A stretch of 43,334 bases of DNA from an uncultured Megasphaera sp. GTDB lineage: Bacteria; Bacillota; Negativicutes; Veillonellales; Megasphaeraceae. The DNA lies in assembly GCA_900554215.1 (NCBI GenBank), contig USGG01000008.1, forward strand, positions 1 to 43,334, given 5' to 3'. The position numbers were made by a program, and so were the translations under genes. Shown here piece after piece: positions 7,420 to 15,587 of this stretch (position 1 is the stretch's first letter; the number at the start of each line of letters is the position of its first letter). A model generated the notes under the pieces. The model was not told the origin of the DNA and made no database searches. It saw nothing but the letters and a program-made list of their open reading frames with translations.

Positions 7420-8125
7420 ATTAGAGCCGATTCAGTTAGACGTATATAGACCGTTGCGCGATGTCGTCAGCGACGTGCTGCGTCAGGCGATTAAGGACGG
7501 CGTGCTGAAGCCCGGCGAGCGGCTGATGGAAATCCGTCTGGCCGAGGAGCTGGGCGTGAGCAGGACGCCTATCCGCGAGGCCATCCGAAAATTGGAGCAG
7601 GAAGGATTTGTCGTCATGGTGCCGCGGCGCGGTACCTATGTGGCCGATATTTCTCTGAAGGATATTTCCCAGGTTTTTGAAATCCGCGGCGCCTTGGAAG
7701 AGCTGGCTGCCGGGCTGGCTGCCGAGCGCATTACGCCGGACGAGCTGGAGCGGCTGGAGAGGATATTGGTGGAAATCAACGAATATATGGCTCACGACGA
7801 CTTTGATAAGATCGTCGACGCCGACGTCCGCTTTCATGACGTCCTGTATCAGGCCAGCCGGAATCAGCGTCTCGTCGACATCCTGCATAATCTGAGAGAG
7901 CAGATGCTCCGCTTCCGCTCCATATCCATGCATTATCCGGGCCGCCTGGCAGCTACGTGGGAAGAACACCGGCAAATGGTGGAAAACATAGCCAACCATA
8001 ACAGCGCCATGGCCCGCAAGGTAGCAAAAAAGCATATGGAAAATTCGGAAAAGACCCTTCTCAAGGGCATCAGCCAGGACGAAGAGTCGGCTCGTCAGAT
8101 TCATGAATTGTTTCCCCATTCGTAA
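7385..8125 (+). CDS. GntR family regulator, FadR subfamily with FCD domain
   Basis: The 246-residue product has a winged helix-turn-helix at residues 20-88, with RLAEELGVSRTPIREAIRKLEQEGFV as the recognition segment. The all-helical FCD effector domain follows (about 95-225). FCD metal/effector ligands are visible: the Asp and His of DADVRFHDVL, a His in EEHRQMV and a His in KKHMENS. Family members sense small organic acids, lactate among them, so control of the adjacent larA or of lctP is a reasonable guess but unproved. It starts inside ispE. The ATG at 7385 has GGAAGGA only just upstream; an in-frame ATG at 7397 with the same ribosome site 12 bases away is an alternative. Confidence 0.9.
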   Translation: MASHMKKTTGYKLEPIQLDVYRPLRDVVSDVLRQAIKDGVLKPGERLMEIRLAEELGVSRTPIREAIRKLEQEGFVVMVPRRGTYVADISLKDISQVFEIRGALEELAAGLAAERITPDELERLERILVEINEYMAHDDFDKIVDADVRFHDVLYQASRNQRLVDILHNLREQMLRFRSISMHYPGRLAATWEEHRQMVENIANHNSAMARKVAKKHMENSEKTLLKGISQDEESARQIHELFPHS

Positions 8126-8154
8126 CGGCCGCGGCCGGTAAAGAGGGCGATCGT

Positions 8155-8325
8155 ATGCTGCATTCGTTTGTGCATTTTGTCAGCTTGGTCAGAAATAAAG
8201 AGAAAAATATGGACGAGTACGAACATTTTTTGTGCGTGCTGACCATCGTCTTATTCATACTGCTTCTGGTGCGCTCCTTAGTCGCGTTATACATGGGACG
8301 ATGGAATTTATTTACAGATATATGA
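8155..8325 (+). CDS. Small membrane protein, 56 aa, unknown
   Basis: A 57-codon frame starts at ATG 8155 with GAGGG seven bases upstream and ends in TGA at 8323-8325. The product has a charged N-terminal half (LVRNKEKNMDEYEHF), then one strong membrane segment (residues 25-47, CVLTIVLFILLLVRSLVALY), then a short polar tail. It lies 29 bp after the GntR gene and 41 bp before larA in the same direction, so it could belong to one transcript with them. I do not recognise the family. It may be a genuine small protein, but length and lack of known relatives keep this tentative. Confidence 0.5.
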   Translation: MLHSFVHFVSLVRNKEKNMDEYEHFLCVLTIVLFILLLVRSLVALYMGRWNLFTDI

Positions 8326-8366
8326 GGAAAGCTAGTTAATTATTGTTATATAAGGGGGATATGTGC

Positions 8367-9668
8367 ATGAAAACTTTTTCGCTTCCCTGCGGCAAAGGGA
8401 CACAAACCGTTTCATTGGAAGAAAGCCATATATTATACGACCTGCACGGCAATGACGTAGCCATCGTTGCCGATGAGCAGGACGCAGTACGCCAGGCTCT
8501 GCGCCAGCCTGTAGGCAGCGCGCCTCTGCGTAACGTCATCCAGGCCGGCGATACCGTGGCCATCATCGTCAGCGATATTACCCGTCTGGTCCATACGGAT
8601 ATCATGCTGCCGGTTATTGTAGAAGAATTGAACTCCATCGGCGTGAAAGACGAGCAGATCACCGTCATTACAGCCCAGGGTACCCATCGGGCTCATACGC
8701 CGGAAGAAGACGCCATCGTCTGCGGCCAGGAGATGGCGAAACGCCTGCGCATCGTCAATCACGACTGCCGCAACCAGGAGGCCTTGACCTGCATCGGCAC
8801 GACGACCTATGGAAACGATGTGTATATCAACGCCGAAGCAGTTAAGGCGGATAAGGTCATTTTGACTGGCTCCGTGTCCTTTCACCCCATGGCCGGATTC
8901 GGCGGCGGGCGTAAGGCTGTGCTGCCCGGTATTGCCGGATACGATACGATTATGCGCAATCATGCCATGGCCTTGACGGAAGACGTTGGCGGCGGCTGCA
9001 ATCCCCTGTGCGAAACGAGTCTGCTGGAACACAATCCCCTCCACGACGACATGCGTCAGGCGGCAGAAATGCTGAATCCGGCTTATCTGGTCAACACGGT
9101 GTTTACGGCTGACGGAGATTTATACGAAGTCGTAGGCGGCCATTGGCATGAAGCATGGAAAAAGGGCTGTGAAGACTTATTGCGCATTGCCAGCGTGCCG
9201 ATTCAGGAGTTGTCGGACGTTACCATCGGTTCGGCCGGCGGATATCCTAAGGACATGAACCTGTATCAGAGCATGAAGGCTCATATGAATTCCGTTTTTG
9301 CGACGAAGCCCGGCGGCATCATGATTTTTACCTTAGATTGCCCGGATATTAAGGAACCGGCTATTTTCACCAATTGGTTTTTCCGCAGCAACATGGAAGA
9401 GTTTGAACGGGATTTGCGCGCTGATTTCTCGATTCCTGCCTTCGTGGCCTTTAAATCGCGCTGCATCATCAATTCTATGAAGCAGGTGTATGTCGTTACC
9501 CGGCCGGAAAACTTTGATATTATCCGCCAGAGCGGCCAGATTCCGGCGGCGACGCTGGAAGAAGCCTGGGCTATGGCGCAGGAAGAATTGAAGCGAGAAG
9601 GAAAGGACGACTATACGGTGACCGTTATGGGACATGCGTCGGCTACCTTCCCGGTACTGCAAAAATAA
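8367..9668 (+). CDS. larA: Nickel-dependent lactate racemase homologue LarA
   Basis: The 433-residue product spans a full LarA-type protein (lactate racemase domain). Members use a nickel-pincer nucleotide bound to a lysine to interconvert alpha-hydroxy acids such as D- and L-lactate. Visible residues follow the Lactobacillus plantarum LarA pattern with a shift of one: His107 in QGTHR, His173 in SFHPMAGFGGGRK, Lys183 as the likely pincer-bearing lysine and His199 in RNHAMAL. SDITR (69-73) and the QSMK motif (301-304) also fit. The ATG at 8367 has AAGGGGGA eight bases upstream. No larB, larC or larE cofactor genes are present in the window, so they must be elsewhere. LarA paralogues can act on other hydroxy acids, but the lactate setting favours racemase. 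Confidence 0.87.
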   Translation: MKTFSLPCGKGTQTVSLEESHILYDLHGNDVAIVADEQDAVRQALRQPVGSAPLRNVIQAGDTVAIIVSDITRLVHTDIMLPVIVEELNSIGVKDEQITVITAQGTHRAHTPEEDAIVCGQEMAKRLRIVNHDCRNQEALTCIGTTTYGNDVYINAEAVKADKVILTGSVSFHPMAGFGGGRKAVLPGIAGYDTIMRNHAMALTEDVGGGCNPLCETSLLEHNPLHDDMRQAAEMLNPAYLVNTVFTADGDLYEVVGGHWHEAWKKGCEDLLRIASVPIQELSDVTIGSAGGYPKDMNLYQSMKAHMNSVFATKPGGIMIFTLDCPDIKEPAIFTNWFFRSNMEEFERDLRADFSIPAFVAFKSRCIINSMKQVYVVTRPENFDIIRQSGQIPAATLEEAWAMAQEELKREGKDDYTVTVMGHASATFPVLQK

Positions 9669-9677
9669 GATAGACGT

Positions 9678-9716
9678 GCTGACCCGAAGCAAGCCGCTTC
9701 GGGTTATACGTTTTAC
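9678..9716 (+). terminator. Likely terminator of larA
   Basis: Nine-base-pair stem ACCCGAAGC (9682-9690) with GCTTCGGGT (9696-9704), loop of five, followed by the weak T stretch TATACGTTTT. Confidence 0.6.
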
Positions 9717-9783
9717 TCATAATTTATGCATAAAAATCATGAATAGGAATGATAAAACTGTATAGTCTTTTTCTGGGCAAGGC

Positions 9784-9812
9784 AAGACAAATGAAATGGC
9801 CTGTATTATAAT
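9784..9812 (+). promoter_or_regulatory. Putative promoter of the FAD oxidase gene
   Basis: AAGACA (9784-9789), 17-bp spacer, TATAAT (9807-9812). A 12-bp palindrome TTTATGCATAAA lies upstream at 9723-9734 and may be an operator. Confidence 0.5.
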
Positions 9813-9889
9813 AAGCGTATTCAACTAATTTGTTGCAGCTGCAGAAACGGAAGTTGCAGTATATCGTAAAAAAGGGGATGCAGTTAGTT

Positions 9890-11290
9890 ATGAAACAATA
9901 CAATCCAGTTACAGCAGAAGTCGTCAAGGCGCTTCAGGACGTCGTCGGGGAAAAATACGTCAAAACGGCGCCCGACGTATTAGACGTGTATAAATCTGAT
10001 GAAAGCCTGGCTCCGTCGTATTGGCGCACGCCGGAAGTCGTCGTGCTGCCGGCTAATACGGAAGAAGTGGCCGAAATCGTCAAGATCGCCAACAAGTACA
10101 ACGTTCCCGTTACGCCGAGAAGCGCCGGCACCAGCGTCAGCTGCGGCGCCGTGCCGGTATACCATGGCATCGTCCTGCTGATGGAACGGATGAACCGCAT
10201 TTTGGAGGTAAACGAAGAAGGCATGTACATGGTTGTCGAAGCAGGCGTGCGTACGATCGATATCCAAAATTTGGCTAAGTCCAAAGGCCTGCTGTACGCC
10301 GGCGACCCGTGCAGCTCCGACAGCTGTCTCATCGGCGGCAACCTGGCTACCAATGCCGGCGGCAACAAAGCCGTGCGCTACGGCACGACCCGTCATCAGG
10401 TATATGCTATTGAAGTCGTCCTGCCGAACGGCAAGATTGCCAACCTCGGCGCGCCTTTGAAGAAATGCTCGACAGGCTTCTGCCTCGACCAGCTGGTTAT
10501 CGGCTCGGAAGGCACGCTGGGCATTATTACGAAGGCGACGCTGAAGCTTGTCCCCTTGTGCCCGTACCGCCTCGACGTATTGGCTGTTTTTACCGATCTG
10601 GGCAAAGCTACGGCTCTGGTGCCGAACTTGATTAAAGCTGGTCTCAATCCGACGTCTGTCGAATTTATGGACAACAACTTCGTCCGCAGCGCCAGCGATT
10701 ACAGTGAGCTGCGCCTGCCTCATTATGAAGACGGTTACTACGATATCATTTCTATCGAAACGTTCAATGAAGACGAACTGGACGATAAGATGGAAAAATT
10801 GGCGGCGATTTGCGAAGCCTGCGGCGCTACGGACGTCGTAGAAGCCGACGACAGAGTATGGACGGTCCGCCGCAACTGCCTGGAAAGCACGCGCGTCTTC
10901 TCTAAGATCGCCACGTCGGAAGATTTGGTCGTACCGGTTACAAAGATTGCCGACTGCATCCAGTCCTTGGTCGAAGAAAGCAAGAAATACGATTTCCGCG
11001 TATTCTGCCTGGCTCACGCCGGTGACGGCAACCTTCATTTCCAAATCCTGAAATGTGATATGAGCGATGAAGCATGGGAAAAACAGCTGGAAGAATTCCG
11101 CGACGTCGCCTATAAATACGTATACGGCTTAGGCGGCCGCTTGTCCGGTGAACACGGCATCGGCTTTAAGCGCCTCGACTACATGGAAAAATACACCGAC
11201 CCGGTCGAACTGGAACTGATGAAGTCTATCAAGCGGGCGATCGACCCCAACTGGATTTTAAACCCCGGCAAAGTCATCAGCGCCAACTAA
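9890..11290 (+). CDS. FAD-linked oxidase, GlcD/D-lactate dehydrogenase type
   Basis: The 466-residue product has an N-terminal FAD-binding type 4 domain: PRSAGTSVSCGAVP at about 76-89, GGNLATNAGGNKAVRYG, and VIGSEGTLGIIT. The FAD-oxidase C-terminal domain carries HAGDGNLH and SGEHGIGFKR, where metal and substrate ligands sit. Such flavoproteins oxidise 2-hydroxy acids (D-lactate, glycolate, 2-hydroxyglutarate) to 2-oxo acids. Beside a lactate permease and racemase homologue, lactate to pyruvate is the best guess. No Etf subunits or iron-sulfur partner genes adjoin, so the electron acceptor is unknown. I chose ATG 9890, about 11 bases after AAAGGGGA; in-frame starts at 9878 and 9830 are less typical. 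It is monocistronic with a very strong terminator. Confidence 0.92.
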   Translation: MKQYNPVTAEVVKALQDVVGEKYVKTAPDVLDVYKSDESLAPSYWRTPEVVVLPANTEEVAEIVKIANKYNVPVTPRSAGTSVSCGAVPVYHGIVLLMERMNRILEVNEEGMYMVVEAGVRTIDIQNLAKSKGLLYAGDPCSSDSCLIGGNLATNAGGNKAVRYGTTRHQVYAIEVVLPNGKIANLGAPLKKCSTGFCLDQLVIGSEGTLGIITKATLKLVPLCPYRLDVLAVFTDLGKATALVPNLIKAGLNPTSVEFMDNNFVRSASDYSELRLPHYEDGYYDIISIETFNEDELDDKMEKLAAICEACGATDVVEADDRVWTVRRNCLESTRVFSKIATSEDLVVPVTKIADCIQSLVEESKKYDFRVFCLAHAGDGNLHFQILKCDMSDEAWEKQLEEFRDVAYKYVYGLGGRLSGEHGIGFKRLDYMEKYTDPVELELMKSIKRAIDPNWILNPGKVISAN

Positions 11291-11319
11291 TGATCCTGGA
11301 TAGATAAGTAAATACGCAG

Positions 11320-11370
11320 CGCCCCGATAGGAAATCGCCAAGGCATGATTTCCTATCGGGGCGTTTTTTG
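11320..11370 (+). terminator. Strong intrinsic terminator after the FAD oxidase
   Basis: Perfect 17-bp stem (11320-11336 with 11347-11363) and 10-nt loop, followed by TTTTTT at 11364-11369. Confidence 0.96.
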
Positions 11371-11451
11371 TCATGTGAAAGGTCTTTTCATGAAATTGGA
11401 CATATATTTGACGGTATGAAGGGCAAAAATGCAGTCAATGGCCGAAAGGAA

Positions 11452-11460
11452 TGGTATAAT
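11452..11460 (+). promoter_or_regulatory. Extended -10 promoter of the sigma-54 activator gene
   Basis: TGGTATAAT at 11452-11460, a perfect extended -10 without an obvious -35. The activator gene itself is therefore probably read by the housekeeping sigma factor. Confidence 0.55.
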
Positions 11461-11515
11461 ACTATATATGAGATAACGGTAATTTGTCGGATAGAGGAGC
11501 GTGACGAGACAGTTG

Positions 11516-13552
11516 ATGAAATTAGATATAAAGAATCTATTTAATCCGCAGCATATTCTCCATGTCGGCAATATGCGGGCGAAATTTTTTGCCAGCGGCA
11601 GCTTTGACGGCATTACAGACGTGCGGGAGGAAATTTTACATGGCTGGAAGGTATCCTGCGATAGAGGCTACCGTACGCCTGATTTCAAAAAGCCCGTCGT
11701 GACGGACCTGTACCTGCGCACGCAGAAGGAGGAAGAGCTGCTGGCCATCGCCGTGCCGTATATGGAGCGTCTGTATACGTTTTTGCAGAACGACACCTTT
11801 TGGATTACTCTATTGGACCGCGACGGCGTCATCTTAAAGCTGGTCGGGTCGGACACGATGCTGAAGGAGCTGGCGGCGACGGGTCTTATCGAAGGCTCCA
11901 ACCGGGGAAGCGACGCTCCCTACGGCGGGCTGTTTCACCTGGTCTTTACCTATAAAAAGCCCTTTATCCTGGTGTCGACGGAGCACGCCTCGTCTATCGA
12001 TGACAACCTGGCCGGCGGCGCCTGCCCTATCATCGACCCGGAGACGAAGGAGATTTTAGGATTTATCGCCGTATCGGGCCATTGGTGGTATTCTCATCAG
12101 CATACATTGGGATTGGCCGTCATCGCGGCGGAAGCCATTTCCAAGCAGTACGCCCTGGAAAAAGCGACGAAGCGCTTATACGCCATGAGCCAGTCCTTGA
12201 AAAAAGTAAACTCCCGGCTGTATACGACGCTGGACAGCATCAAAACGGGCATCATTTACTGCAATGAAGAAGGGAACATCAAGGTCATCAATGAAGGCGC
12301 CGTGAAATTGCTGGGAATCAGGAAGGAATTGAAGGATGTGCCGGGGACGAACGTCTGCCCGTATTTTGATTCGAAGCTGTCCATGGATAAAATCGCTGCC
12401 AACACGAAGAACGGCGAAACGTACTGCTATGAGCTGGTCAGCTCGGGCTGCCCCGATTTTGTCCATAAACGGAACTATTTGCTGTACTGCTACATCCGCC
12501 GCATCAATATTGGCGAAAAGGAACAGGAATATATTATTACTCTGTCGAAGCAGACGGAAGCCCATCTGAATGCGACCAAGATGATCTATGCCGAGCCGAC
12601 GTTCAGCTTCGACGACATTATCGGCTCGTCCGACGCGATCCGGCAGGTGAAAACCATTGCCGAGCTGGGGGCGGCCCATAATCCATCTATCTTGATTACC
12701 GGCGAGAGCGGGACGGGGAAGGAGTTGTTCGCCCAGTCCATTCACAATGCCAGCAGCCGGCGGAACGGCCCCTTTGTGGCGATTAACTGCGGCGCTATTC
12801 CGCGGACTCTCATAGAAAGCGAGCTCTTCGGCTATGAAAAGGGGGCTTTTACCGGCGCTGATAAGAAGGGGCATCCGGGAAAGTTTGAGCTGGCCAACGG
12901 CGGCACCTTGTTTTTAGACGAAATCGGCGACATGCCTTACGATGTCCAGGTGACGCTGCTGCGCGTGCTGCAGACGCAGACAGTGACGCGCATCGGCGGC
13001 GCAAAGCCCATACAGATTGACGTCCGCATCATATCGGCTACGAACAAGGACTTGCGCAAGTGCATTGAAAACCATACCTTCCGCGAAGATTTATACTACC
13101 GCCTCAACGTGTTTACTATCCCCTTGCCGCCGCTGCGGGAACGAGGCCGGGACATAGAGGAAATCGCCCGCTATTTCCTGACGGTCTATAATAAGATTTA
13201 CGACAAGCACGTCGCCGACATATCGGAAGACGTCCTTCGGGCCTTTCATGCCTACCGGTGGCCCGGCAATATACGGGAGCTGGAAAACGTGATGGAACGG
13301 GCTGTCATATTATGTAAAAGAGACTACATCACGCTGATAGATATTCCCGACGCCATTGGGAAGGGAGCCGAAGAAGCTGCAGCGCCCTTGGCCGTAGGCG
13401 GGCTGCTGCAGCATGAAAGAGAACGGATCGAAGCGGCCTTGAGGGAATATAAGGGAAATATGTCCCATGCGGCGAAGGGGCTTGGGATGAGCCGGCCGAC
13501 CTTGTACAAGCGCGTCAAGGAGTATGGCATCGATAAACGAAATTTTGAATGA
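11516..13552 (+). CDS. Sigma-54-dependent transcriptional activator, AcoR-like (GAF-PAS-AAA-Fis)
   Basis: The 678-residue product is an enhancer-binding protein. Residues about 60-220 resemble the GAF-like sensory region of AcoR/DhaR proteins. A PAS-like segment follows (about 225-345, YTTLDSIKTGIIYCNEEGNIKVIN in its first part). The AAA+ core comes next: Walker A GESGTGKE at about 396, the sigma-54 contact loop GAFTGA at about 443, and Walker B GGTLFLDEIGD. The C-terminus is a Fis-type helix-turn-helix (about 647-672, SHAAKGLGMSRPTLYKRVK). It would hydrolyse ATP to open sigma-54 promoters in response to a small molecule. Start choice is uncertain: ATG 11516 or GTG 11501, with GAGGAG at 11494-11499 being far from the first and too close to the second. 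It sits directly before the operon it probably controls. Confidence 0.92.
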   Translation: MKLDIKNLFNPQHILHVGNMRAKFFASGSFDGITDVREEILHGWKVSCDRGYRTPDFKKPVVTDLYLRTQKEEELLAIAVPYMERLYTFLQNDTFWITLLDRDGVILKLVGSDTMLKELAATGLIEGSNRGSDAPYGGLFHLVFTYKKPFILVSTEHASSIDDNLAGGACPIIDPETKEILGFIAVSGHWWYSHQHTLGLAVIAAEAISKQYALEKATKRLYAMSQSLKKVNSRLYTTLDSIKTGIIYCNEEGNIKVINEGAVKLLGIRKELKDVPGTNVCPYFDSKLSMDKIAANTKNGETYCYELVSSGCPDFVHKRNYLLYCYIRRINIGEKEQEYIITLSKQTEAHLNATKMIYAEPTFSFDDIIGSSDAIRQVKTIAELGAAHNPSILITGESGTGKELFAQSIHNASSRRNGPFVAINCGAIPRTLIESELFGYEKGAFTGADKKGHPGKFELANGGTLFLDEIGDMPYDVQVTLLRVLQTQTVTRIGGAKPIQIDVRIISATNKDLRKCIENHTFREDLYYRLNVFTIPLPPLRERGRDIEEIARYFLTVYNKIYDKHVADISEDVLRAFHAYRWPGNIRELENVMERAVILCKRDYITLIDIPDAIGKGAEEAAAPLAVGGLLQHERERIEAALREYKGNMSHAAKGLGMSRPTLYKRVKEYGIDKRNFE

Positions 13553-13564
13553 CGAAATGAATAA

Positions 13565-13602
13565 GCCAGTACTTGCAGCCTACTGCCGGTACTGGTTTTT
13601 GT
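13565..13602 (+). terminator. Intrinsic terminator of the activator gene
   Basis: CCAGTAC (13566-13572) pairs with GTACTGG (13589-13595). A nested GCAG/CTGC stem lies inside, and TTTTTGTTT follows. Confidence 0.85.
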
Positions 13603-13613
13603 TTCGTAAAAAA

Positions 13614-13662
13614 GTGTAAAATGATTTTACAGTGTAAATGAAGTGTAAAAGCATTTTACACT
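13614..13662 (+). promoter_or_regulatory. Palindromic activator-binding sites (candidate UAS)
   Basis: Two inverted repeats stand between the activator gene and its presumed target operon. The first is TGTAAAAT-G-ATTTTACA (13615-13631, perfect 8-bp arms). The second has arms AGTGTAAAA (13642-13650) and TTTTACACT (13654-13662) around GCA. A further half-site GTGTAAA occurs at 13632-13638. Fis-type activators bind such dyads upstream of sigma-54 promoters, so these are the natural candidates. Confidence 0.7.
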
Positions 13663-13702
13663 ATAACGATGGAAAAATGCCTGTTTTACGCCCTTTTATA
13701 TA

Positions 13703-13718
13703 TGGCATGAAAATTTCA
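13703..13718 (+). promoter_or_regulatory. Candidate sigma-54 (-24/-12) promoter
   Basis: TGGCATG-AAAA-TTTCA at 13703-13718 follows the sigma-54 consensus TGGCACG-N4-TTGCA with the correct GG to -12 spacing, but the -12 dinucleotide is TC instead of GC. A start near 13729 would leave a leader of about 30 nt with AAGGAGG at 13742-13748. Position, regulator and upstream dyads support it; the mismatch lowers confidence. Confidence 0.55.
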
Positions 13719-13759
13719 TATATATTTTCAAATCGAAATTCAAGGAGGCAATACGCATT

Positions 13760-14695
13760 ATGGAAGTAAAACAGATTTTAGTGTACGGCGCCGGCTTGAT
13801 GGGCCGGGGTATCGCCCAGGTATTTTCCCGCAATCCGGAATATTCCATCGTTTTATATGATATCGCCGACAACGACGTTCTCGGCCAGGTACGCAAGGAA
13901 ATGATGTCCTTTGTCGATCAGGGTATCGTCGATGCCGACACGGCGGAACAGCAGCTGAGCCGCATCAGCTTTACGACGGATTTGAGCCCCGAACTGTGCC
14001 AGAAGACGGATTTAGTCGTCGAAGCCGTGTTTGAAAACATGGAATTGAAGCAGTCGGTCTTCGAAAAATTAGAAATCCTGTGCCGTCCCGACACGATTTT
14101 CTGCACCAATACGTCCGTCATGAGCCCGACGGAAATCAGTGCACGCGTGAAACATAAAGAACGCTTCGTTGGCACCCACTTCTGGAATCCGGCGACGCTG
14201 ATTCCCCTGGTAGAAGTCGTCAAAGCCAACGGCTCGTCTGATGAAGTAGCCCAGCAGGTATACGATATCTTGGAAAAGGTAGGCAAAAAGCCGGTTATCT
14301 GCCAGCGCGACGTGCCGGGTTTCATTGCCAATCGCATGCAGCACGCTTTGTGGAGAGAAGCGATTTACATCGTAGAACAGGGGATTGCCGATGCCGAAAC
14401 GGTCGATAAAGCCGTTAAATACAGCTTCGGACTCCGCCTGCCCCAGCTGCCGCCGCTGGTGAACTCCGATTTGGTCGGCACGGATTTGACCTACAACATT
14501 CACGAATACATCTTGAAATATCTGTGCAGCGATACGACGCCGTCGCCGCTGCTGGTTAAGATGAAGGAAGAAAACAAAATGGGCTTTAAGAGCGGCGAAG
14601 GCTTCTTCAAGTGGGACGACGAATCCATCGCAGCGGAACGCAAGGGGCTGAACGACTATTTAATTCACATGCTTTATAAAAAAGACAAAGAATAA
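13760..14695 (+). CDS. 3-hydroxyacyl-CoA dehydrogenase-like NAD-dependent dehydrogenase
   Basis: The 311-residue product has an N-terminal NAD-binding fold (GAGLMGRGIAQVF, residues 10-22) and the catalytic-histidine block GTHFWNPATLIPLVEVV. The NAD domain closes with RDVPGFIANRMQ, and a helical C-terminal dimerisation domain follows. Single-function members oxidise 3-hydroxyacyl-CoA or, in the L-carnitine dehydrogenase branch, free 3-hydroxy acids. Because the next gene encodes a beta-keto acid cleavage enzyme, a role in making a beta-keto acid is likely; carnitine or another 3-hydroxy acid is possible. The C-terminal part (FGLRLPQLPPLVNSDLVG) differs from the usual butyryl-CoA enzyme. AAGGAGG sits at 13742-13748. 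It opens the presumed sigma-54 operon. Confidence 0.88.
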   Translation: MEVKQILVYGAGLMGRGIAQVFSRNPEYSIVLYDIADNDVLGQVRKEMMSFVDQGIVDADTAEQQLSRISFTTDLSPELCQKTDLVVEAVFENMELKQSVFEKLEILCRPDTIFCTNTSVMSPTEISARVKHKERFVGTHFWNPATLIPLVEVVKANGSSDEVAQQVYDILEKVGKKPVICQRDVPGFIANRMQHALWREAIYIVEQGIADAETVDKAVKYSFGLRLPQLPPLVNSDLVGTDLTYNIHEYILKYLCSDTTPSPLLVKMKEENKMGFKSGEGFFKWDDESIAAERKGLNDYLIHMLYKKDKE

Positions 14696-14722
14696 GAGTG
14701 TATTTTAAGGAGGAAACATATC

Positions 14723-15571
14723 ATGAGCAATTTGAAAAACAAAGTTATCATCACAGCCGCTGTAACGGGCGCATGGCCGAAAAAAGAAAACAATCCGAAC
14801 GTTCCCCTGACGCCGCAGGAAATTGCTGACGACGTCTATCAGTGCTGGCAGGCCGGCGCTGCCGTTGCTCACCTTCACATGCGCGACGATGAAGGCAACG
14901 GTACCATGAGTGCCGATAAATTCCGTGAAACGGTACAGACGATCAAGACTAAATATCCTGACTGCGACATCGTCCTGAATCTTACGACATCAGGCGACCT
15001 CCACGCGACGGAAGAAACGCGCCAGCTCCATTTGAAGGAATTAAAGCCGGAAATGGCGTCGTACGACTGCGGCTCCATGAACTGGATGAACAGCGGCTTG
15101 TTCCTCAATCCGCCGAAATTCCTGGAAGAGTTGGGAACGCTCATGCAGGAGCTGAATATCAAGCCGGAAATCGAAGCCTTTGACCCGGGTATGATCGCCA
15201 ATGCTGCCTACTATCTCAAAAAAGGCGTATTGAAAGCGCCGCTTCACTTCCAGATGTGCATGGGCTGCGCCAATGGCATTCCCGGCTCGGTTAAGAACCT
15301 CGTATTCATGAAGGAAACGATGGACACCCTGTGCCCCGGCTCCACCTGGTCGGCCTTCGGCGTAGGCCACAGCGCTATGGAAATTATGTACGCTACCATC
15401 GCTTTGGGCGGCCATCTCCGCGTCGGCATGGAAGACAACGTCATGTATGCTAAGGGCGTGCTGGCAGACAGCAACCGCCAGTTTGTAGAACGGGCTCGCC
15501 GCTGCATCGAAGAATACGGCAAAGAAGTCGCGACGCCGGCAGAAGCGCGCGAAATTTTGGGGCTGAAATAA
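14723..15571 (+). CDS. Beta-keto acid cleavage enzyme (BKACE, DUF849 family)
   Basis: BKACE enzymes condense a beta-keto acid with acetyl-CoA and release acetoacetate plus a new acyl-CoA; Kce of lysine fermentation is the best-known member. The 282-residue product has the zinc-binding HLHMRD motif (His50, His52), LNLTTSGDLHATEETR in place of the family's substrate-loop block, and the acidic GMEDN motif after GGHLRVG. The full family length is present. Substrate cannot be read reliably, because residues around the pocket vary between carnitine-, lysine- and other-type members. No other lysine fermentation genes are nearby, so a Kce role is not supported here. AAGGAGG precedes the ATG; the gene is 27 bp after the dehydrogenase gene. 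Confidence 0.9.
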   Translation: MSNLKNKVIITAAVTGAWPKKENNPNVPLTPQEIADDVYQCWQAGAAVAHLHMRDDEGNGTMSADKFRETVQTIKTKYPDCDIVLNLTTSGDLHATEETRQLHLKELKPEMASYDCGSMNWMNSGLFLNPPKFLEELGTLMQELNIKPEIEAFDPGMIANAAYYLKKGVLKAPLHFQMCMGCANGIPGSVKNLVFMKETMDTLCPGSTWSAFGVGHSAMEIMYATIALGGHLRVGMEDNVMYAKGVLADSNRQFVERARRCIEEYGKEVATPAEAREILGLK

Positions 15572-15587
15572 TAGGAGTGTGACAGGT

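Noticed and set aside
14723..15571. Naming the BKACE gene kce (lysine fermentation)
   Set aside because: None of the kam, kdd or kal partner genes are present, and the adjacent dehydrogenase is of a different family.
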